Shown one piece after another: positions 1 to 10,547 of a stretch of DNA of 64,000 bases (position 1 is the first letter of the stretch; the number at the start of each line of letters is the position of its first letter). Source of the stretch: Geodermatophilaceae bacterium URHB0062 (GTDB lineage Bacteria; Actinomycetota; Actinomycetes; Mycobacteriales; Geodermatophilaceae); assembly GCA_000620185.1 (NCBI GenBank), contig KK211086.1:531331-595330 (forward strand), given 5' to 3'. Made by a program: the position numbers and the translations under genes. The notes under the pieces were generated by a model that was not told the DNA's origin, did no database searches, and was given only the letters and a program-made list of their open reading frames with translations.

Positions 1-58
1 CGCGGGTCCCGACGCGCAGGCGCCGTCCGACACCACTGACACCGAGGAGAAGGCATGA
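1..58 (+). CDS. rplD: 50S ribosomal protein L4, C-terminal fragment (partial)
   Basis: The first 58 bases read in frame as the last 18 codons of a gene ending at TGA 56-58. The peptide is acidic and Ala/Thr-rich. The stop overlaps the ATG of rplW in an ATGA arrangement. In the conserved S10 operon the gene before rplW is rplD, so this is taken as the tail of L4. The fragment itself has no diagnostic motif; the call rests on gene order. Confidence 0.7.
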   Translation, partial: AGPDAQAPSDTTDTEEKA

Positions 59-357
59 GCGTCCGCGACCCCCGGGACGTCCTGCTCGCCCCGGTCATCT
101 CGGAGAAGAGCTACGGGCTCATCGACGAGAACCAGTACACGTTCATCGTGCTGCCCGAGGCCAACAAGACGCAGATCAAGATCGCGGTCGAGCAGATCTT
201 CAACGTGAAGGTCCTCGGCGTGAACACGATCAACCGTCAGGGTAAGCGCAAGCGCAGCCGGGGCGCGCAGATGGGCAAGCGCAAGGACACCAAGCGCGCC
301 ATCGTCTCGCTCGCCCCCGGCGACCGCATCGAGATCTTCGGCGGTCCGGGCGCCTGA
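55..357 (+). CDS. rplW: 50S ribosomal protein L23
   Basis: L23 binds 23S rRNA domain III at the exit of the peptide tunnel and is the docking site for SRP and trigger factor. The 100-residue product has the usual bacterial length. It shows the N-terminal pattern around VISEKSYGL and the basic loop RQGKRKR at about residues 62-68. The ATG overlaps the preceding rplD stop, so the two are probably translationally coupled within the S10 operon. Confidence 0.97.
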   Translation: MSVRDPRDVLLAPVISEKSYGLIDENQYTFIVLPEANKTQIKIAVEQIFNVKVLGVNTINRQGKRKRSRGAQMGKRKDTKRAIVSLAPGDRIEIFGGPGA

Positions 358-426
358 GCTGGGTTACCAGCCCACCCCATCGCCCCGGACCCAACGGACC
401 AGCAGAGATAGAGGACTGAGTCAGCA

Positions 427-1260
<834 letters not shown>

Positions 1261-1283
1261 GCGGGTAGAGGAGCTCGACAGAC

Positions 1284-1565
1284 ATGCCACGCAGCCTGAA
1301 GAAGGGCCCGTTCGTCGACGACCACCTGCTCGCCAAGGTGGACGCCCAGAACGAAAAGGGCACCAAGAACGTGATCCGCACCTGGTCGCGGCGCTCGACG
1401 ATCATCCCCGACATGCTCGGGCACACGATCGCCGTGCACGACGGCCGCAAGCACGTCCCGGTCTTCGTGACCGAGGCGATGGTCGGGCACAAGCTCGGCG
1501 AGTTCGCGCCCACGCGCACCTTCCGTGGGCACGTGAAGGACGACCGCCGTTCGCGGCGGGGCTGA
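1284..1565 (+). CDS. rpsS: 30S ribosomal protein S19
   Basis: S19 forms a complex with S13 in the 30S head and contacts the A-site tRNA. The 93-residue product carries the family start [14 protein letters not shown] and the C-terminal block around [25 protein letters not shown] upstream supplies a Shine-Dalgarno sequence. It lies between rplB and rplV, as in all actinobacterial S10 operons. Confidence 0.98.
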   Translation: MPRSLKKGPFVDDHLLAKVDAQNEKGTKNVIRTWSRRSTIIPDMLGHTIAVHDGRKHVPVFVTEAMVGHKLGEFAPTRTFRGHVKDDRRSRRG

Positions 1566-1596
1566 CCGAGCGCCGACCAGGTAGAGAGAGATTGAG

Positions 1597-2073
1597 ATGA
1601 CTTCCCAGTTGGGACAGGAGGCGCCGGTCGCCCGGGCTACGGCCCGGTTCGTCCGCGTGACCCCCATGAAGGCGCGCCGGGTGGTGGACCTGATCCGCTA
1701 CCTGCCGACCGACGAGGCGCTCGCTCTGCTGCGCTTCGCGCCGCAGAGCGCCAGCGAGCCGGTGGCCAAGGTGGTTGCCAGCGCCGTGGCCAACGCCGAG
1801 CACAACCTGCGTCTGGACCCGGCCGCCCTCGTGGTCAGCGCCGCGTACGTGGACGAGGGACCGACGCTCAAGCGGATCCGCCCGCGGGCCCAGGGCCGTG
1901 CGTTCCGGATCAACAAGCGCACGAGCCACATCACCGTCGAGGTGAGCGAGGTGGCGGTCAGCGAGCAGCTGGCGGCCAAGTCGCGCAAGGCACGCCGGGA
2001 GACCGGTCAGTCCGGTCCCGCCTCGCAGCAGACAGGGCAGCAGCAGGCCAACAAGAGGGGAGGGACCCGCTAG
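1597..2073 (+). CDS. rplV: 50S ribosomal protein L22
   Basis: L22 lines the polypeptide exit tunnel and contacts all domains of 23S rRNA. The core covers about residues 10-125, with conserved [18 protein letters not shown] near the N-terminus and [20 protein letters not shown] in the beta-hairpin region. A Gln/Ser-rich tail of about 30 residues follows, as in other actinobacterial L22 proteins. The TAG stop shares one base with the GTG start of rpsC. Confidence 0.97.
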   Translation: MTSQLGQEAPVARATARFVRVTPMKARRVVDLIRYLPTDEALALLRFAPQSASEPVAKVVASAVANAEHNLRLDPAALVVSAAYVDEGPTLKRIRPRAQGRAFRINKRTSHITVEVSEVAVSEQLAAKSRKARRETGQSGPASQQTGQQQANKRGGTR

Positions 2074-3008
2074 TGGGTCAGAAGGTCAACCCGCACGGGT
2101 TCCGACTCGGGATCACCACCGACTACAAGTCCCGGTGGTATGCGGACAAGCTGTACAAGGACTACGTCAAGGAAGACGTCGCGATCCGCAAGCTCATGTC
2201 CAAGGGCATGGAGCGGGCCGGCATCTCCAAGGTCGAGATCGAGCGCACCCGTGACCGGGTCCGCGTCGACATCCACACCGCCCGGCCGGGCATCGTCATC
2301 GGCCGCCGCGGCGCGGAAGCCGACCGCATCCGCGGTGAGCTCGAGAAGCTCACCGGCAAGCAGGTGCAGCTCAACATCCTCGAGGTCAAGAACCCCGAGT
2401 CCGACGCCCAGCTCGTCGCGCAGGGTGTGGCCGAGCAGCTCTCCAGCCGCGTCAGCTTCCGCCGGGCCATGCGCAAGGCGATGCAGTCGGCGCAGCGCAG
2501 CCCGCAGGTCAAGGGCATCCGGGTGCAGTGCTCCGGTCGCCTGGGCGGCACCGAGATGAGCCGGTCGGAGTTCTACCGCGAGGGTCGTGTGCCGCTGCAC
2601 ACGCTGCGCGCGAACATCGACTACGGCATTTACGAGGCCCGGACCACCTTCGGCCGCATCGGCGTGAAGGTGTGGATCTACAAGGGTGACGCCAGCGGTT
2701 CGCGCGCCGAGCGGGAGGCCCTCGAGGCCCTCGCCCAGCGTCAGCAGCGCCGCGAGCGGGCCCAGCGTCCCCAGCGTCGGTCCGGCTCGTCCGGCACGAC
2801 GGCGGGCGGCACCGAGGCCGGTCGCGCAGCGGCGGAGTCGACCACCGGGCCGGCGGTCGACACCGCCCCGGAGGCCAGCACCGCCGTCGTGACCTCCGGC
2901 GAGGTCGCGCCCGAGACGACCGTGGCCGAGGTCGCCGGTCCGGAGGCCACCGCGGCCGCCGAGTCCGCCGCCACCGAGACGACGGCCACCGAGAACACGG
3001 AGAGCTGA
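2073..3008 (+). CDS. rpsC: 30S ribosomal protein S3 with long acidic tail
   Basis: S3 lies at the mRNA entry channel of the 30S subunit. The N-terminal KH domain carries the GxxG loop in [10 protein letters not shown] at about residues 75-84, and the C-terminal S3 domain runs to about residue 212. GTG 2073 overlaps the rplV stop and gives the canonical [13 protein letters not shown] start. Residues from about 213 to 311 form an extension, first Arg/Gln-rich and then Ala/Thr/Glu/Val-rich with almost no basic residues. Actinobacterial S3 often has such a tail, but this one is long. It is probably disordered. Confidence 0.97.
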   Translation: MGQKVNPHGFRLGITTDYKSRWYADKLYKDYVKEDVAIRKLMSKGMERAGISKVEIERTRDRVRVDIHTARPGIVIGRRGAEADRIRGELEKLTGKQVQLNILEVKNPESDAQLVAQGVAEQLSSRVSFRRAMRKAMQSAQRSPQVKGIRVQCSGRLGGTEMSRSEFYREGRVPLHTLRANIDYGIYEARTTFGRIGVKVWIYKGDASGSRAEREALEALAQRQQRRERAQRPQRRSGSSGTTAGGTEAGRAAAESTTGPAVDTAPEASTAVVTSGEVAPETTVAEVAGPEATAAAESAATETTATENTES

Positions 3009-3011
3009 GCC

Positions 3012-3428
3012 ATGCTCATCCCACGGCGCGTCAAGCACCGCAAGCAGCACCACCCGAGCCGCTCCGGCAAGGCCAAGGGCGGCACCGCGATCAACTTCGG
3101 TGAGTTCGCCATCCAGGCCCTGGAGCCGGCGTACGTCACGAACCGCCAGATCGAGTCCGCTCGTATCGCCATGACCCGCCACATCAAGCGTGGCGGCAAG
3201 GTGTGGATCTCGATCTACCCCGACCGTCCGCTCACGAAGAAGCCGGCCGAGACCCGCATGGGTTCCGGTAAGGGTTCGCCCGAGTGGTGGGTCGCCAACG
3301 TGAAGCCCGGCCGCATCATGTTCGAGCTCTCGGGTGTCGCCGAGCCCGTGGCTCGTGAGGCCATGCGCCGCGCGATCCACAAGCTCCCCATGAAGTGCCG
3401 CTTCATCACGCGTGAAGGAGAAGTGTGA
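3012..3428 (+). CDS. rplP: 50S ribosomal protein L16
   Basis: L16 organises the A-site tRNA binding region of the 50S subunit. The 138-residue product has the family start [17 protein letters not shown], the basic block [16 protein letters not shown], and the conserved loop containing [12 protein letters not shown]. The gap to rpsC is 3 bp and the TGA overlaps the ATG of rpmC (TGATG), so translation is coupled. Confidence 0.98.
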   Translation: MLIPRRVKHRKQHHPSRSGKAKGGTAINFGEFAIQALEPAYVTNRQIESARIAMTRHIKRGGKVWISIYPDRPLTKKPAETRMGSGKGSPEWWVANVKPGRIMFELSGVAEPVAREAMRRAIHKLPMKCRFITREGEV

Positions 3429-3661
3429 TGGCCGCCGGTCTGACCGCTCCCGAGCTCCGCGAGCTCTCCGTGGACGAGCTCGCCACGCGGCTGCGTGAGT
3501 CGAAGGAAGAACTGTTCAACCTGCGGTTCCAGGTGGCCACCGGCCAGCTGGACAACAACCGGCGACTGCAGACCGTCCGCCGCGACATCGCCCGGATCTA
3601 CACGATCATGCGCGAGCGCGAGCTGGGTCTCTCGGTCGCCCCGAACGAGGGTGTGGCATGA
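3428..3661 (+). CDS. rpmC: 50S ribosomal protein L29
   Basis: L29 is a small helical-hairpin protein next to L23 at the tunnel exit. The 77-residue product shows the family pattern ELREEL-like ([10 protein letters not shown]), [16 protein letters not shown] and [15 protein letters not shown] 3428 shares one base with the rplP stop; an in-frame GTG at 3425 would add one residue. Its own TGA overlaps the rpsQ start (ATGA). Confidence 0.95.
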   Translation: MAAGLTAPELRELSVDELATRLRESKEELFNLRFQVATGQLDNNRRLQTVRRDIARIYTIMRERELGLSVAPNEGVA

Positions 3662-3972
3662 GCGAGACCCAGTCGGCCACCGCCGAGAACAATGCAGCCT
3701 CCAGCGGACCTGGCCTGGCCGGCCGTGGCTACCGCAAGGTCCGTGAGGGCCTCGTCGTCAGCGACAAGATGGAGAAGACCATCGTCGTCGAGGTCGAGGA
3801 CCGCGTGAAGCACGGCCTCTACGGCAAGGTCATCCGGCGCACGAGCAAGCTCAAGGCGCACGACGAGCAGGGGGTCGCCGGCATCGGGGACCGCGTGCAG
3901 ATCATGGAGACCCGGCCGACGTCCGCCACCAAGCGGTGGCGGCTGCTCGAGGTCATCGAGAAGGCCAAGTAA
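3658..3972 (+). CDS. rpsQ: 30S ribosomal protein S17
   Basis: S17 is an OB-fold primary binder of 16S rRNA. The 104-residue protein has a Ser/Ala-rich N-terminal extension of about 22 residues. The core follows, with [29 protein letters not shown] and the downstream [20 protein letters not shown]. The start overlaps the rpmC stop. It is the last gene before a 240-bp gap, so it is the likely end of the S10-type unit. Confidence 0.97.
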   Translation: MSETQSATAENNAASSGPGLAGRGYRKVREGLVVSDKMEKTIVVEVEDRVKHGLYGKVIRRTSKLKAHDEQGVAGIGDRVQIMETRPTSATKRWRLLEVIEKAK

Positions 3973-4026
3973 GCCGCACGTCCATGCAGGAGGCGGTCCT
4001 CCGGGGCCGTATCACGAAGGCGGTCC

Positions 4027-4040
4027 GAGTACGCGTACTC
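4027..4040. repeat. 14-bp perfect palindrome in the rpsQ-rplN gap
   Basis: GAGTACGCGTACTC is a perfect 14-bp palindrome lying 55 bp after rpsQ. It is AT-rich relative to its surroundings and lies ahead of two large hairpins that lead into rplN. It could be an operator or a short hairpin. Nothing in the sequence identifies a binding protein. Confidence 0.5.
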
Positions 4041-4090
4041 TGGACGACTGGCGCGCAACGTCCTCGGTCACGGGGGTAGCGCGCCACATC

Positions 4091-4186
4091 CCGGATCCCG
4101 TGCCTCGGACGCACCGGCAGCACTCGCTGTCGGTGCGTCCGCACGCGGGTTCCGGACAGCCGGTTCACCGATCCGGCCCGGCTGTC
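4091..4186 (+). promoter_or_regulatory. two-hairpin leader upstream of rplN
   Basis: Two strong inverted repeats fill the end of the rpsQ-rplN gap. In the first, CGGACGCACCGGCAG (4106-4120) pairs with CTGTCGGTGCGTCCG (4127-4141) with one mismatch, and flanking CCGGATCCC/GGGTTCCGG extends it. In the second, GACAGCCGG (4155-4163) pairs with CCGGCTGTC (4178-4186). Neither is followed by a T-run, so a simple terminator is less likely than a structured 5' leader or mRNA-processing site for the spc-type unit. The rplN ribosome-binding site begins 15 bases later. Confidence 0.55.
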
Positions 4187-4212
4187 ACAACTGAGATTTG
4201 GGAGTAAGGGAC

Positions 4213-4581
4213 GTGATCCAGCAGGAGTCGCGACTGCGAGTCGCCGACAACACCGGGGCGAAGGAACTCCTCTGCATCCGGGTGCTCGGCGGTTCCGGGC
4301 GGCGCTACGCGGGCATCGGCGACATCATCGTCGGCACCGTCAAGGACGCGTTGCCCGGCGCCGGGGTCAAGAAGGGCGACGTGGTCAAGGCCGTCGTCGT
4401 CCGCACGGTGAAGGAGCGCCGTCGTCCGGACGGCTCCTACATCCGCTTCGACGAGAACGCCGCGGTCATCATCCGTGACACTGGCGACCCGCGCGGCACG
4501 CGCATCTTCGGCCCGGTGGGCCGCGAGCTCCGTGACAAGCGCTTCATGCGGATCATCTCCCTCGCCCCGGAGGTTTTGTGA
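4213..4581 (+). CDS. rplN: 50S ribosomal protein L14
   Basis: L14 lies at the subunit interface and contacts 16S helix 14. GTG 4213 gives the canonical 122-residue form beginning [19 protein letters not shown], and GGAGTAAGG upstream is its Shine-Dalgarno sequence. An upstream in-frame TTG at 4198 would destroy that site and was rejected. It is the first gene of the spc-type unit. GTGATCATG at its end links it to rplX. Confidence 0.97.
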   Translation: MIQQESRLRVADNTGAKELLCIRVLGGSGRRYAGIGDIIVGTVKDALPGAGVKKGDVVKAVVVRTVKERRRPDGSYIRFDENAAVIIRDTGDPRGTRIFGPVGRELRDKRFMRIISLAPEVL

Positions 4582-4583
4582 TC

Positions 4584-4940
4584 ATGGCTGCCACCAAGGG
4601 CGTCAGCAACGGAAAGACCCCGTCCATGAAGGTCAAGAAGGGCGACACCGTCCTCGTGCTGACCGGCAAGGACAAGGGTGCCAAGGGCCGCGTCATCGCC
4701 GCCTTCCCGAAGGACCAGAAGGTGCTCGTCGAGGGCGTCGGCCGGGTGAAGAAGCACACCCGCATCAGCCAGTCCCAGCGCGGCGCCCAGCAGGGCGGGA
4801 TCGTCACGCAGGAGGCGCGCATCCACGTGAGCAACGTGATGGTGATCGACTCCGAGGACAAGCCGACCCGGGTCGGTTACCGCAAGGACGAAGAAGGCCG
4901 CAACATCCGGGTCTCGCGGCGCACCGGTAAGGACCTCTGA
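4584..4940 (+). CDS. rplX: 50S ribosomal protein L24
   Basis: L24 is an early assembly protein of the 50S subunit with a KOW motif. The motif is visible at about residues 14-40 ([20 protein letters not shown]). ATG 4584 is 10 nt after GGAGG. An overlapping GTG at 4578 is an alternative that adds two residues. The same TGATCATG junction recurs before rplE, which supports the ATG choice. Confidence 0.95.
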   Translation: MAATKGVSNGKTPSMKVKKGDTVLVLTGKDKGAKGRVIAAFPKDQKVLVEGVGRVKKHTRISQSQRGAQQGGIVTQEARIHVSNVMVIDSEDKPTRVGYRKDEEGRNIRVSRRTGKDL

Positions 4941-4942
4941 TC

Positions 4943-5527
4943 ATGACTGCACCCACCCGTGAGCTCCCCCGGCTGCTCGCCCGCTACCGCGAGGACATCG
5001 CGCCGGCGCTGCAGAACGAGTTCGGCTTCGACAACGTCATGCAGATCCCGCGTCTGACGAAGATCGTCGTCAACATGGGCGTCGGCGAGGCGACCCGCGA
5101 CGCGAAGCTGATGGACGGCGCCGTCCGCGACCTGACCGCCATCACCGGTCAGAAGCCGGCCGTCGTAAAGGCCCGCAAGTCCATCGCGCAGTTCAAGCTG
5201 CGCGAGGGCATGCCGATCGGCGCGAAGGTGACCCTCCGCGGCGACCGCATGTGGGAGTTCCTCGACCGCCTGCTCTCGCTGGCCCTGCCCCGAATCCGTG
5301 ACTTCCGCGGCCTGAACGCCAAGCAGTTCGACGGCCACGGCAACTACACGTTCGGTCTGACGGAGCAGTCGATGTTCCGCGAGATCGACGTCGACAGGAT
5401 CGACCGACCGCGCGGCATGGACATCACGCTGGTCACCACCGCCACGAACGACGACGAGGGTCGCGAGCTGCTCCGCCAGCTGGGTTTCCCCTTCGCCGGT
5501 CAGCCCGTCGTGGCCACCACCCGCTGA
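4943..5527 (+). CDS. rplE: 50S ribosomal protein L5
   Basis: L5 binds 5S rRNA and contacts P-site tRNA. The 194-residue product contains the family signature region [18 protein letters not shown] and [18 protein letters not shown], and ends with LRQLGFPF. The gap to rplX is 2 bp. It lies in normal spc order ahead of the zinc-type rpsN. Confidence 0.98.
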   Translation: MTAPTRELPRLLARYREDIAPALQNEFGFDNVMQIPRLTKIVVNMGVGEATRDAKLMDGAVRDLTAITGQKPAVVKARKSIAQFKLREGMPIGAKVTLRGDRMWEFLDRLLSLALPRIRDFRGLNAKQFDGHGNYTFGLTEQSMFREIDVDRIDRPRGMDITLVTTATNDDEGRELLRQLGFPFAGQPVVATTR

Positions 5528-5544
5528 GCCGGTAGGAGAAACCA

Positions 5545-5730
5545 ATGGCCAAGAAGGCTCTGATCGAGAAGGCGAACCGCAAGCCCAAGTTCGCCGTCCG
5601 CGGATACACCCGTTGCCAGCGGTGCGGTCGTCCGCACTCGGTCTTCCGCAAGTTCGGCCTCTGCCGGATCTGCCTGCGGGAGATGGCCCACGCCGGAGAA
5701 CTCCCCGGCGTGCGCAAGTCCAGCTGGTAA
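5545..5730 (+). CDS. rpsN: 30S ribosomal protein S14, zinc-binding (type Z)
   Basis: S14 completes the 30S head. The short 61-residue form carries two CxxC pairs (Cys24, Cys27, Cys40, Cys43), which coordinate zinc in this class. Many actinobacteria also encode a zinc-free paralogue used under zinc limitation, but this spc-located copy is the zinc form. GGTAGGAGAA upstream is a good Shine-Dalgarno sequence. Confidence 0.98.
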   Translation: MAKKALIEKANRKPKFAVRGYTRCQRCGRPHSVFRKFGLCRICLREMAHAGELPGVRKSSW

Positions 5731-5839
5731 GGGACGCACCACCTCAACATCCGAAGCACCACCGATCGCCGATAGGCCCCGCGCCAAGTCTCCGAGACCC
5801 AGCGCACGAGGAACCGCGGCGAGAGAGGCACCACCCGTC

Positions 5840-6250
5840 ATGACGATGACCGACCCCATCGCGGACATGCTCACGCGTCTGCGGAACGCCAACCAGGCGT
5901 ACCACGACTCCGCGATCATGCCGTCCTCGAAGCTCAAGACGCACATCGCCGAGATCCTCCAGCAGGAGGGCTACATCGCCGGCTGGGCCGTCAAGGACGT
6001 CGAGAAGGACGGCAGCACCTTCAAGCAGCTGCAGATCGACCTGAAGTACGGCCCGAACCGCGAGCGCAGCATCGCCGGCGTCCGGCGCGTGTCCAAGCCC
6101 GGCCTCCGGGTGTACGCGAAGTCGAACTCGCTGCCCAAGGTCCTCGGCGGGCTGGGCGTGGCGATCATCTCCACCTCCACCGGGCTGCTGACCGACAAGC
6201 AGGCGAACAAGAAGGGCGTGGGTGGGGAAGTCCTCGCCTACGTCTGGTAA
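5840..6250 (+). CDS. rpsH: 30S ribosomal protein S8
   Basis: S8 is a central-domain 16S rRNA binder and in E. coli the translational repressor of the spc operon. The 136-residue product has the actinobacterial start [17 protein letters not shown] and the C-terminal [20 protein letters not shown] block. The 109 bp before it contain no recognisable gene. Confidence 0.98.
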   Translation: MTMTDPIADMLTRLRNANQAYHDSAIMPSSKLKTHIAEILQQEGYIAGWAVKDVEKDGSTFKQLQIDLKYGPNRERSIAGVRRVSKPGLRVYAKSNSLPKVLGGLGVAIISTSTGLLTDKQANKKGVGGEVLAYVW

Positions 6251-6264
6251 GGGAGCGAACGAAG

Positions 6265-6804
6265 ATGTCACGAATCGGACGACTCCCGATCCCCGTGCCC
6301 AGTGGTGTGGACGTCGCCATCGACGGCCAGACGGTCAACGTCAAGGGCCCCAAGGGCTCGCTGAGCCACACGGTCGCGACGCCCATCACGGTGGCGCGCA
6401 ACGACGACGGCACGCTGCAGGTGCAGCGGCCGGATGACGAGCGGCAGAGCCGGGCCCTCCACGGGCTCTCGCGCACGCTGATCGCCAACATGATCACCGG
6501 CGTCACCGAGGGCTACACCAAGACCCTCGAGATCGTCGGTGTCGGCTACCGCGTCCAGGCGCGCGGCTCGGACCTCGAGTTCGCCCTGGGCTTCAGCCAC
6601 CCCGTGCCGGTGAAGGCCCCCGAGGGGATCACCTTCGCGGTCGAGTCCCCGACGCGACTGCGGGTGACCGGCATCGACAAGCAGCAGGTGGGCGAGGTCG
6701 CCGCCAAGATCCGCAAGATCCGCAAGCCCGACCCGTACAAGGGCAAGGGCGTGCGGTACCAGGGCGAGGTCGTCAAGCGCAAGGTCGGGAAGACGGGCAA
6801 GTGA
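6265..6804 (+). CDS. rplF: 50S ribosomal protein L6
   Basis: L6 is a two-domain protein near the L7/L12 stalk and the sarcin-ricin loop. The 179-residue length is standard. The start [17 protein letters not shown] and the C-terminal signature [15 protein letters not shown] at about residues 151-165 are diagnostic. Its TGA shares one base with the rplR ATG. Confidence 0.98.
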   Translation: MSRIGRLPIPVPSGVDVAIDGQTVNVKGPKGSLSHTVATPITVARNDDGTLQVQRPDDERQSRALHGLSRTLIANMITGVTEGYTKTLEIVGVGYRVQARGSDLEFALGFSHPVPVKAPEGITFAVESPTRLRVTGIDKQQVGEVAAKIRKIRKPDPYKGKGVRYQGEVVKRKVGKTGK

Positions 6805-7211
6805 TGGCTCAGGCAGCGAAGAACGAGAAGGCCGGCGGCCACAAGCCCGTCGGCACCGACGTCAGCACGGCGCGCCGCGTCTCGCGGCTGCGCCGGCACA
6901 ACCGCCTGCGCAAGCGCGTCTCCGGCACCCCGGAGCGTCCGCGCCTGGTGGTCAAGCGCAGCTCGCGGCACATCCACGTGCAGCTCGTCGACGACACCGT
7001 CGGCCGCACGCTGGCCGCCGCGTCGACCATGGGCCTGCGCGGGGCCGACGGCGACAAGTCCGCCCTGGCCCGCCAGGTCGGCGCGCAGATCGCCGAGCGG
7101 GCCAAGGCCGCCGGCATCAGCGCGGTCGTCTTCGACCGTGGCGGCAACCGGTACGCCGGTCGCATCGCCGCGCTGGCCGACGGCGCCCGCGAGGGCGGGC
7201 TGGACTTCTGA
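6804..7211 (+). CDS. rplR: 50S ribosomal protein L18
   Basis: L18 binds 5S rRNA together with L5. After a basic N-terminal extension of about 20 residues the family core appears: [21 protein letters not shown], then HIHVQLVDD, and the C-terminal [29 protein letters not shown] 6804 overlaps the rplF stop; the in-frame GTG at 6801 is less likely. Confidence 0.97.
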   Translation: MAQAAKNEKAGGHKPVGTDVSTARRVSRLRRHNRLRKRVSGTPERPRLVVKRSSRHIHVQLVDDTVGRTLAAASTMGLRGADGDKSALARQVGAQIAERAKAAGISAVVFDRGGNRYAGRIAALADGAREGGLDF

Positions 7212-7242
7212 TGACTTACAAGCAGATCGAGAGGGACGTCTG

Positions 7243-7857
7243 ATGCCAGGACCACAGCGACGCGGCGGCGGCGCCGGCGGCGGCAACGACCGCCGTGACC
7301 GTCGTGACGGCGGGCGGGGCCCCGGTGGCGCACCCGCCGAGAAGAGCAACTACATCGAGCGCGTGGTGGCCATCAACCGCGTGTCCAAGGTCGTCAAGGG
7401 CGGTCGGCGCTTCAGCTTCACCGCTCTCGTGATCGTGGGCGACGGCGACGGCACCGTGGGCGTCGGTTACGGCAAGGCCAAGGAGGTGCCCGCGGCCATC
7501 GCCAAGGGCGTCGAGGAGGCCAAGAAGCACTTCTACAAGGTGCCCCGCATCGCCAGCACCATCCCGCACCCGGTGCAGGGTGAGGCGGCGGCCGGTGTGG
7601 TGCTGCTCAAGCCGGCCAGCCCCGGTACCGGTGTCATCGCCGGTGGCCCGGTGCGTGCCGTCCTCGAGTGCGCCGGCATCCACGACGTGCTCTCCAAGAG
7701 CCTGGGTTCCTCGAACCCGATCAACATCGTGCACGCCACGATGCAGGCGCTGAAGGACCTCGTCCGCCCCGAGGAGATCGCGGCCCGCCGCGGACTGCCC
7801 CTCGAGGACGTCGCCCCGGCTGCCATGCTCCGTGCCCGTGCGGGCCAGGGGGTCTGA
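7243..7857 (+). CDS. rpsE: 30S ribosomal protein S5
   Basis: S5 helps control decoding accuracy and lines the mRNA entry channel. ATG 7243 gives 204 residues. The Gly/Arg-rich N-terminal region of about 35 residues is followed by the S5 double-stranded-RNA-binding-like domain ([21 protein letters not shown]) and the C-terminal domain ending [25 protein letters not shown] precedes the ATG. The frame is open further upstream but overlaps rplR, so that extension was rejected. Confidence 0.97.
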   Translation: MPGPQRRGGGAGGGNDRRDRRDGGRGPGGAPAEKSNYIERVVAINRVSKVVKGGRRFSFTALVIVGDGDGTVGVGYGKAKEVPAAIAKGVEEAKKHFYKVPRIASTIPHPVQGEAAAGVVLLKPASPGTGVIAGGPVRAVLECAGIHDVLSKSLGSSNPINIVHATMQALKDLVRPEEIAARRGLPLEDVAPAAMLRARAGQGV

Positions 7858-7858
7858 G

Positions 7859-8038
7859 ATGGCGCAGCTGAAGGTCACCCAGATCAAGTCGGGGATCGGC
7901 ACCAAGCCGAACCAGCGCCAGACGCTGCGTTCGCTGGGGCTCAAGCGGATCAACGACTCGGTCGTGCAGGAGGACCGTCCCGAGATCCGCGGGATGGTCG
8001 CGACGGTGCCGCACCTCGTGCGCGTCGAGGAAGTCTGA
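7859..8038 (+). CDS. rpmD: 50S ribosomal protein L30
   Basis: L30 is a small 50S protein found in most but not all bacteria. ATG 7859, one base after the rpsE stop, gives 59 residues beginning [16 protein letters not shown], with the family pattern [26 protein letters not shown]. The longer reading from 7832 overlaps rpsE and is not needed. Confidence 0.97.
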   Translation: MAQLKVTQIKSGIGTKPNQRQTLRSLGLKRINDSVVQEDRPEIRGMVATVPHLVRVEEV

Positions 8039-8051
8039 GGAAAGACTCGCT

Positions 8052-8495
8052 ATGACTCTGAAGGTTCATCACCTGCGCCCGGCCCCCGGCGCCGTCACCC
8101 CGAAGACCCGCGTGGGTCGCGGTGAGGGCTCCAAGGGCAAGACCGCCGGTCGCGGTACCAAGGGCACCGGCGCGCGTGGCAACACCTCCGCGCGGTTCGA
8201 GGGTGGTCAGACGCCGCTGTACATGCGGCTGCCCAAGCTCTCGGGCTTCAAGAACAACAACAAGGTCGTCTTCCAGGTCGTGAACCTCGACCGGATCGCC
8301 GCCCTCTTCCCGCAGGGCGGCACGATCGACCCGGACAGCCTGGCCGACGCCGGCGCCGTCCGGCGCGGTCAGCCGGTCAAGGTCCTCGGCACCGGCGACC
8401 TCGGCGGCGTGAAGGTCGACGTGTCGGCCCACGCCTTCTCCGCCTCGGCGGCCGAGAAGATCGGCGCGGCCGGGGGCAGCACCACCCGCATCTAA
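8052..8495 (+). CDS. rplO: 50S ribosomal protein L15
   Basis: L15 is a late-assembly 50S protein. The 147-residue product shows the Gly/Arg/Lys-rich N-terminus ([18 protein letters not shown]), the central [19 protein letters not shown] and the C-terminal domain with [26 protein letters not shown] hairpin repeat begins directly after its TAA, separating it from secY. Confidence 0.98.
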   Translation: MTLKVHHLRPAPGAVTPKTRVGRGEGSKGKTAGRGTKGTGARGNTSARFEGGQTPLYMRLPKLSGFKNNNKVVFQVVNLDRIAALFPQGGTIDPDSLADAGAVRRGQPVKVLGTGDLGGVKVDVSAHAFSASAAEKIGAAGGSTTRI

Positions 8496-8586
8496 GAAGG
8501 ACCCTGCCCCTCACCACGGGCGGGCTCGACGGCCGCCCTGCAGGGCCCCGCCGCGAGCCTGCGCGCGGTGGGGGGCAGGGTAGTCC
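8496..8586 (+). repeat. family-1 intergenic hairpin repeat, copy A
   Basis: The element starts at the base after the rplO stop with GAAGGACCCTGCCCCTCACC. It closes with the inverse complement around 8567-8586 (GGTGGGGGGCAGGGTAGTCC), giving a long imperfect hairpin with an inner GC-rich palindrome. Similar GAAGGACCC...CTGCCCC starts occur after rpsD and glmS, and inverted after map. It may attenuate transcription between rplO and secY. Confidence 0.6.
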
Positions 8587-8618
8587 TTACACTCATTCGA
8601 CCGATCAGGGGAGGGCAC

Positions 8619-9929
8619 GTGCTGCAGGCGTTCGCCGCGGCGTTCCGGACGCCAGACCTCCGGCGCAAGCTGCTGTTCTCCCTGGCGATGATCGCCATCT
8701 ACCGGCTGGGTGCCTCCGTGCCCGGGCCCGGGGTGTCGATCAAGGCCATCAACGCCTGCCTCACGCAGGCCCAGGCATCCGACCAGCGTGACGTCTACTC
8801 GCTGGTCAACCTCTTCTCCGGCGGTGCGCTGCTGCGGCTGTCGGTGTTCGCGCTCGGGATCATGCCGTACATCACGGCCAGCATCATCGTGCAGCTGCTC
8901 GTCGTGGTCATCCCGCGGTTCGAGCAGCTGAAGAAGGAAGGGCAGTCGGGTCAGAACAAGCTGACCCAGTACACCCGTTACCTGACGATCGCCCTGGCGA
9001 TCCTGCAGAGCACCGGCATCATCGCGCTCGCCCGCAGTGGTCAGCTCTTCCCGAACTGCTCGCAGGAGATCATCCCGTCGGACTCGGTGTGGACGACCGT
9101 CGTGCTGGTCGTGGCCCTCACCGCCGGTACGTCCCTGATCATGTGGCTCGGCGAGCTGCTCACCGAGAAGGGGATCGGCAACGGCATGTCCGTGCTGATC
9201 TTCACCTCGATCGCGGCCCGGATCCCGGCCGAGGGCGGCTCGATCCTGCGGTCCCGCGGTGGCCTGGTCTTCACCGTCGTCTGCATCTTCGCCCTCCTGA
9301 TCATCGGCGCCGTCGTCTACGTCGAGCAGGCGCAGCGGCGCATCCCGGTGCAGTACGCCAAGCGCATGGTCGGCCGCCGCATGTACGGGGGGACGTCGAC
9401 CTATCTGCCGCTCAAGGTGAACCAGGCCGGCGTCATCCCGGTCATCTTCGCCTCGTCGCTGCTGTACCTGCCCCAGCTCATCGCGCAGCTGCAGGGCAAC
9501 AGCACCGGTCCGGTCCGCCAGTTTTTCGAGAACTACATCATCGACCAGAGCAGCGCCTTCCACGTCGCGCTGTACTTCGGGCTGATCGTGTTCTTCACGT
9601 ACTTCTACGTGTCGATCACCTTCAACCCGGAGGAGCGGGCCGATGACATGAAGCGCTACGGCGGCTTCATCCCGGGCATCCGCCCCGGCCGGCCCACCGC
9701 CGAGTACCTGCAGTACGTACTCTCCCGGATCACGCTGCCCGGATCGATCTACCTGGGAGTCGTGGCGGTCCTGCCCAACTTCTTCCTCTCGATCACTCAG
9801 TCCGGCCAGAACCAGAACTTCCCGTTCGGCGGTACCGCGGTGCTCATCATGGTGGGAGTGGGGTTGGAGACGGTGAAGCAGATCGAGACGCAGCTCAACC
9901 AGCGCAACTACGAAGGGTTCCTGAAGTAG
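8619..9929 (+). CDS. secY: preprotein translocase subunit SecY
   Basis: SecY is the channel subunit of the SecYEG translocon in the cytoplasmic membrane. GTG 8619 after GGGGAGGG gives 436 residues beginning [20 protein letters not shown]. About ten hydrophobic segments are visible. The signature [13 protein letters not shown] lies at about residues 86-98, and the cytoplasmic loop with [17 protein letters not shown] lies late in the protein. A longer frame from 8568 lacks a Shine-Dalgarno sequence. It overlaps adk by one base. Confidence 0.97.
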   Translation: MLQAFAAAFRTPDLRRKLLFSLAMIAIYRLGASVPGPGVSIKAINACLTQAQASDQRDVYSLVNLFSGGALLRLSVFALGIMPYITASIIVQLLVVVIPRFEQLKKEGQSGQNKLTQYTRYLTIALAILQSTGIIALARSGQLFPNCSQEIIPSDSVWTTVVLVVALTAGTSLIMWLGELLTEKGIGNGMSVLIFTSIAARIPAEGGSILRSRGGLVFTVVCIFALLIIGAVVYVEQAQRRIPVQYAKRMVGRRMYGGTSTYLPLKVNQAGVIPVIFASSLLYLPQLIAQLQGNSTGPVRQFFENYIIDQSSAFHVALYFGLIVFFTYFYVSITFNPEERADDMKRYGGFIPGIRPGRPTAEYLQYVLSRITLPGSIYLGVVAVLPNFFLSITQSGQNQNFPFGGTAVLIMVGVGLETVKQIETQLNQRNYEGFLK

Positions 9930-10534
9930 TGCGCGTCGTCCTGCTGGGTCCTCCCGGGGCGGGCAAGGGCACCCAGGCGCAGATCATCGCCGCCAAGGTG
10001 GGCGTGCCCGCGATCTCGACCGGCGACATCTTCCGGGCGAACGTCAGCGGCCAGACCGAGCTGGGCCGGAAGGCCAAGACATACATGGACGCCGGTGACC
10101 TGGTCCCCGACGAGATCACGGTCGCCATGGTGAAGGACCGGCTGGCCGAGCCGGACGCGAAGGCCGGCTTCCTGCTCGACGGCTTCCCCCGCACCATCGC
10201 CCAGGCCGAGCAGCTGCGCGAGTCCCTCGCCGAGCTCGGGCACCGCCTCGACTGCGTGCTCGAGCTGGTCGTCGACCAGGAGGAGCTGGTCCGCCGGCTC
10301 TCCGGCCGGCGCATGCTCGTCGACGGCCAGATGGTGCAGCGCGACGACGACAAGCCCGAGACCGTCCGCCACCGGCTGGAGGTCTACCGGGAACAGACGG
10401 CGCCCGTGGCCGGGTTCTACGAGGGCGAGGGGTTGCTGTCCCGCATCGACGCGATCGGCGAGGTCGAGGAGGTCACCGCCCGCGCGCTCGCCGCGTGCGG
10501 CGCTGACGACACCGGGCAGCCGACCTCCGACTGA
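9929..10534 (+). CDS. adk: adenylate kinase
   Basis: Adk catalyses ATP + AMP to 2 ADP. The P-loop GPPGAGKG is at residues 8-15, the AMP-binding region has [10 protein letters not shown], and DGFPRT is conserved. The LID segment ([20 protein letters not shown]) is short and lacks the four-Cys zinc site, as in the short-LID forms usual in actinobacteria. The GTG start overlaps the secY TAG, and the secY-adk-map order is standard. Confidence 0.97.
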   Translation: MRVVLLGPPGAGKGTQAQIIAAKVGVPAISTGDIFRANVSGQTELGRKAKTYMDAGDLVPDEITVAMVKDRLAEPDAKAGFLLDGFPRTIAQAEQLRESLAELGHRLDCVLELVVDQEELVRRLSGRRMLVDGQMVQRDDDKPETVRHRLEVYREQTAPVAGFYEGEGLLSRIDAIGEVEEVTARALAACGADDTGQPTSD

Positions 10535-10547
10535 AGGCGGGGACGAC

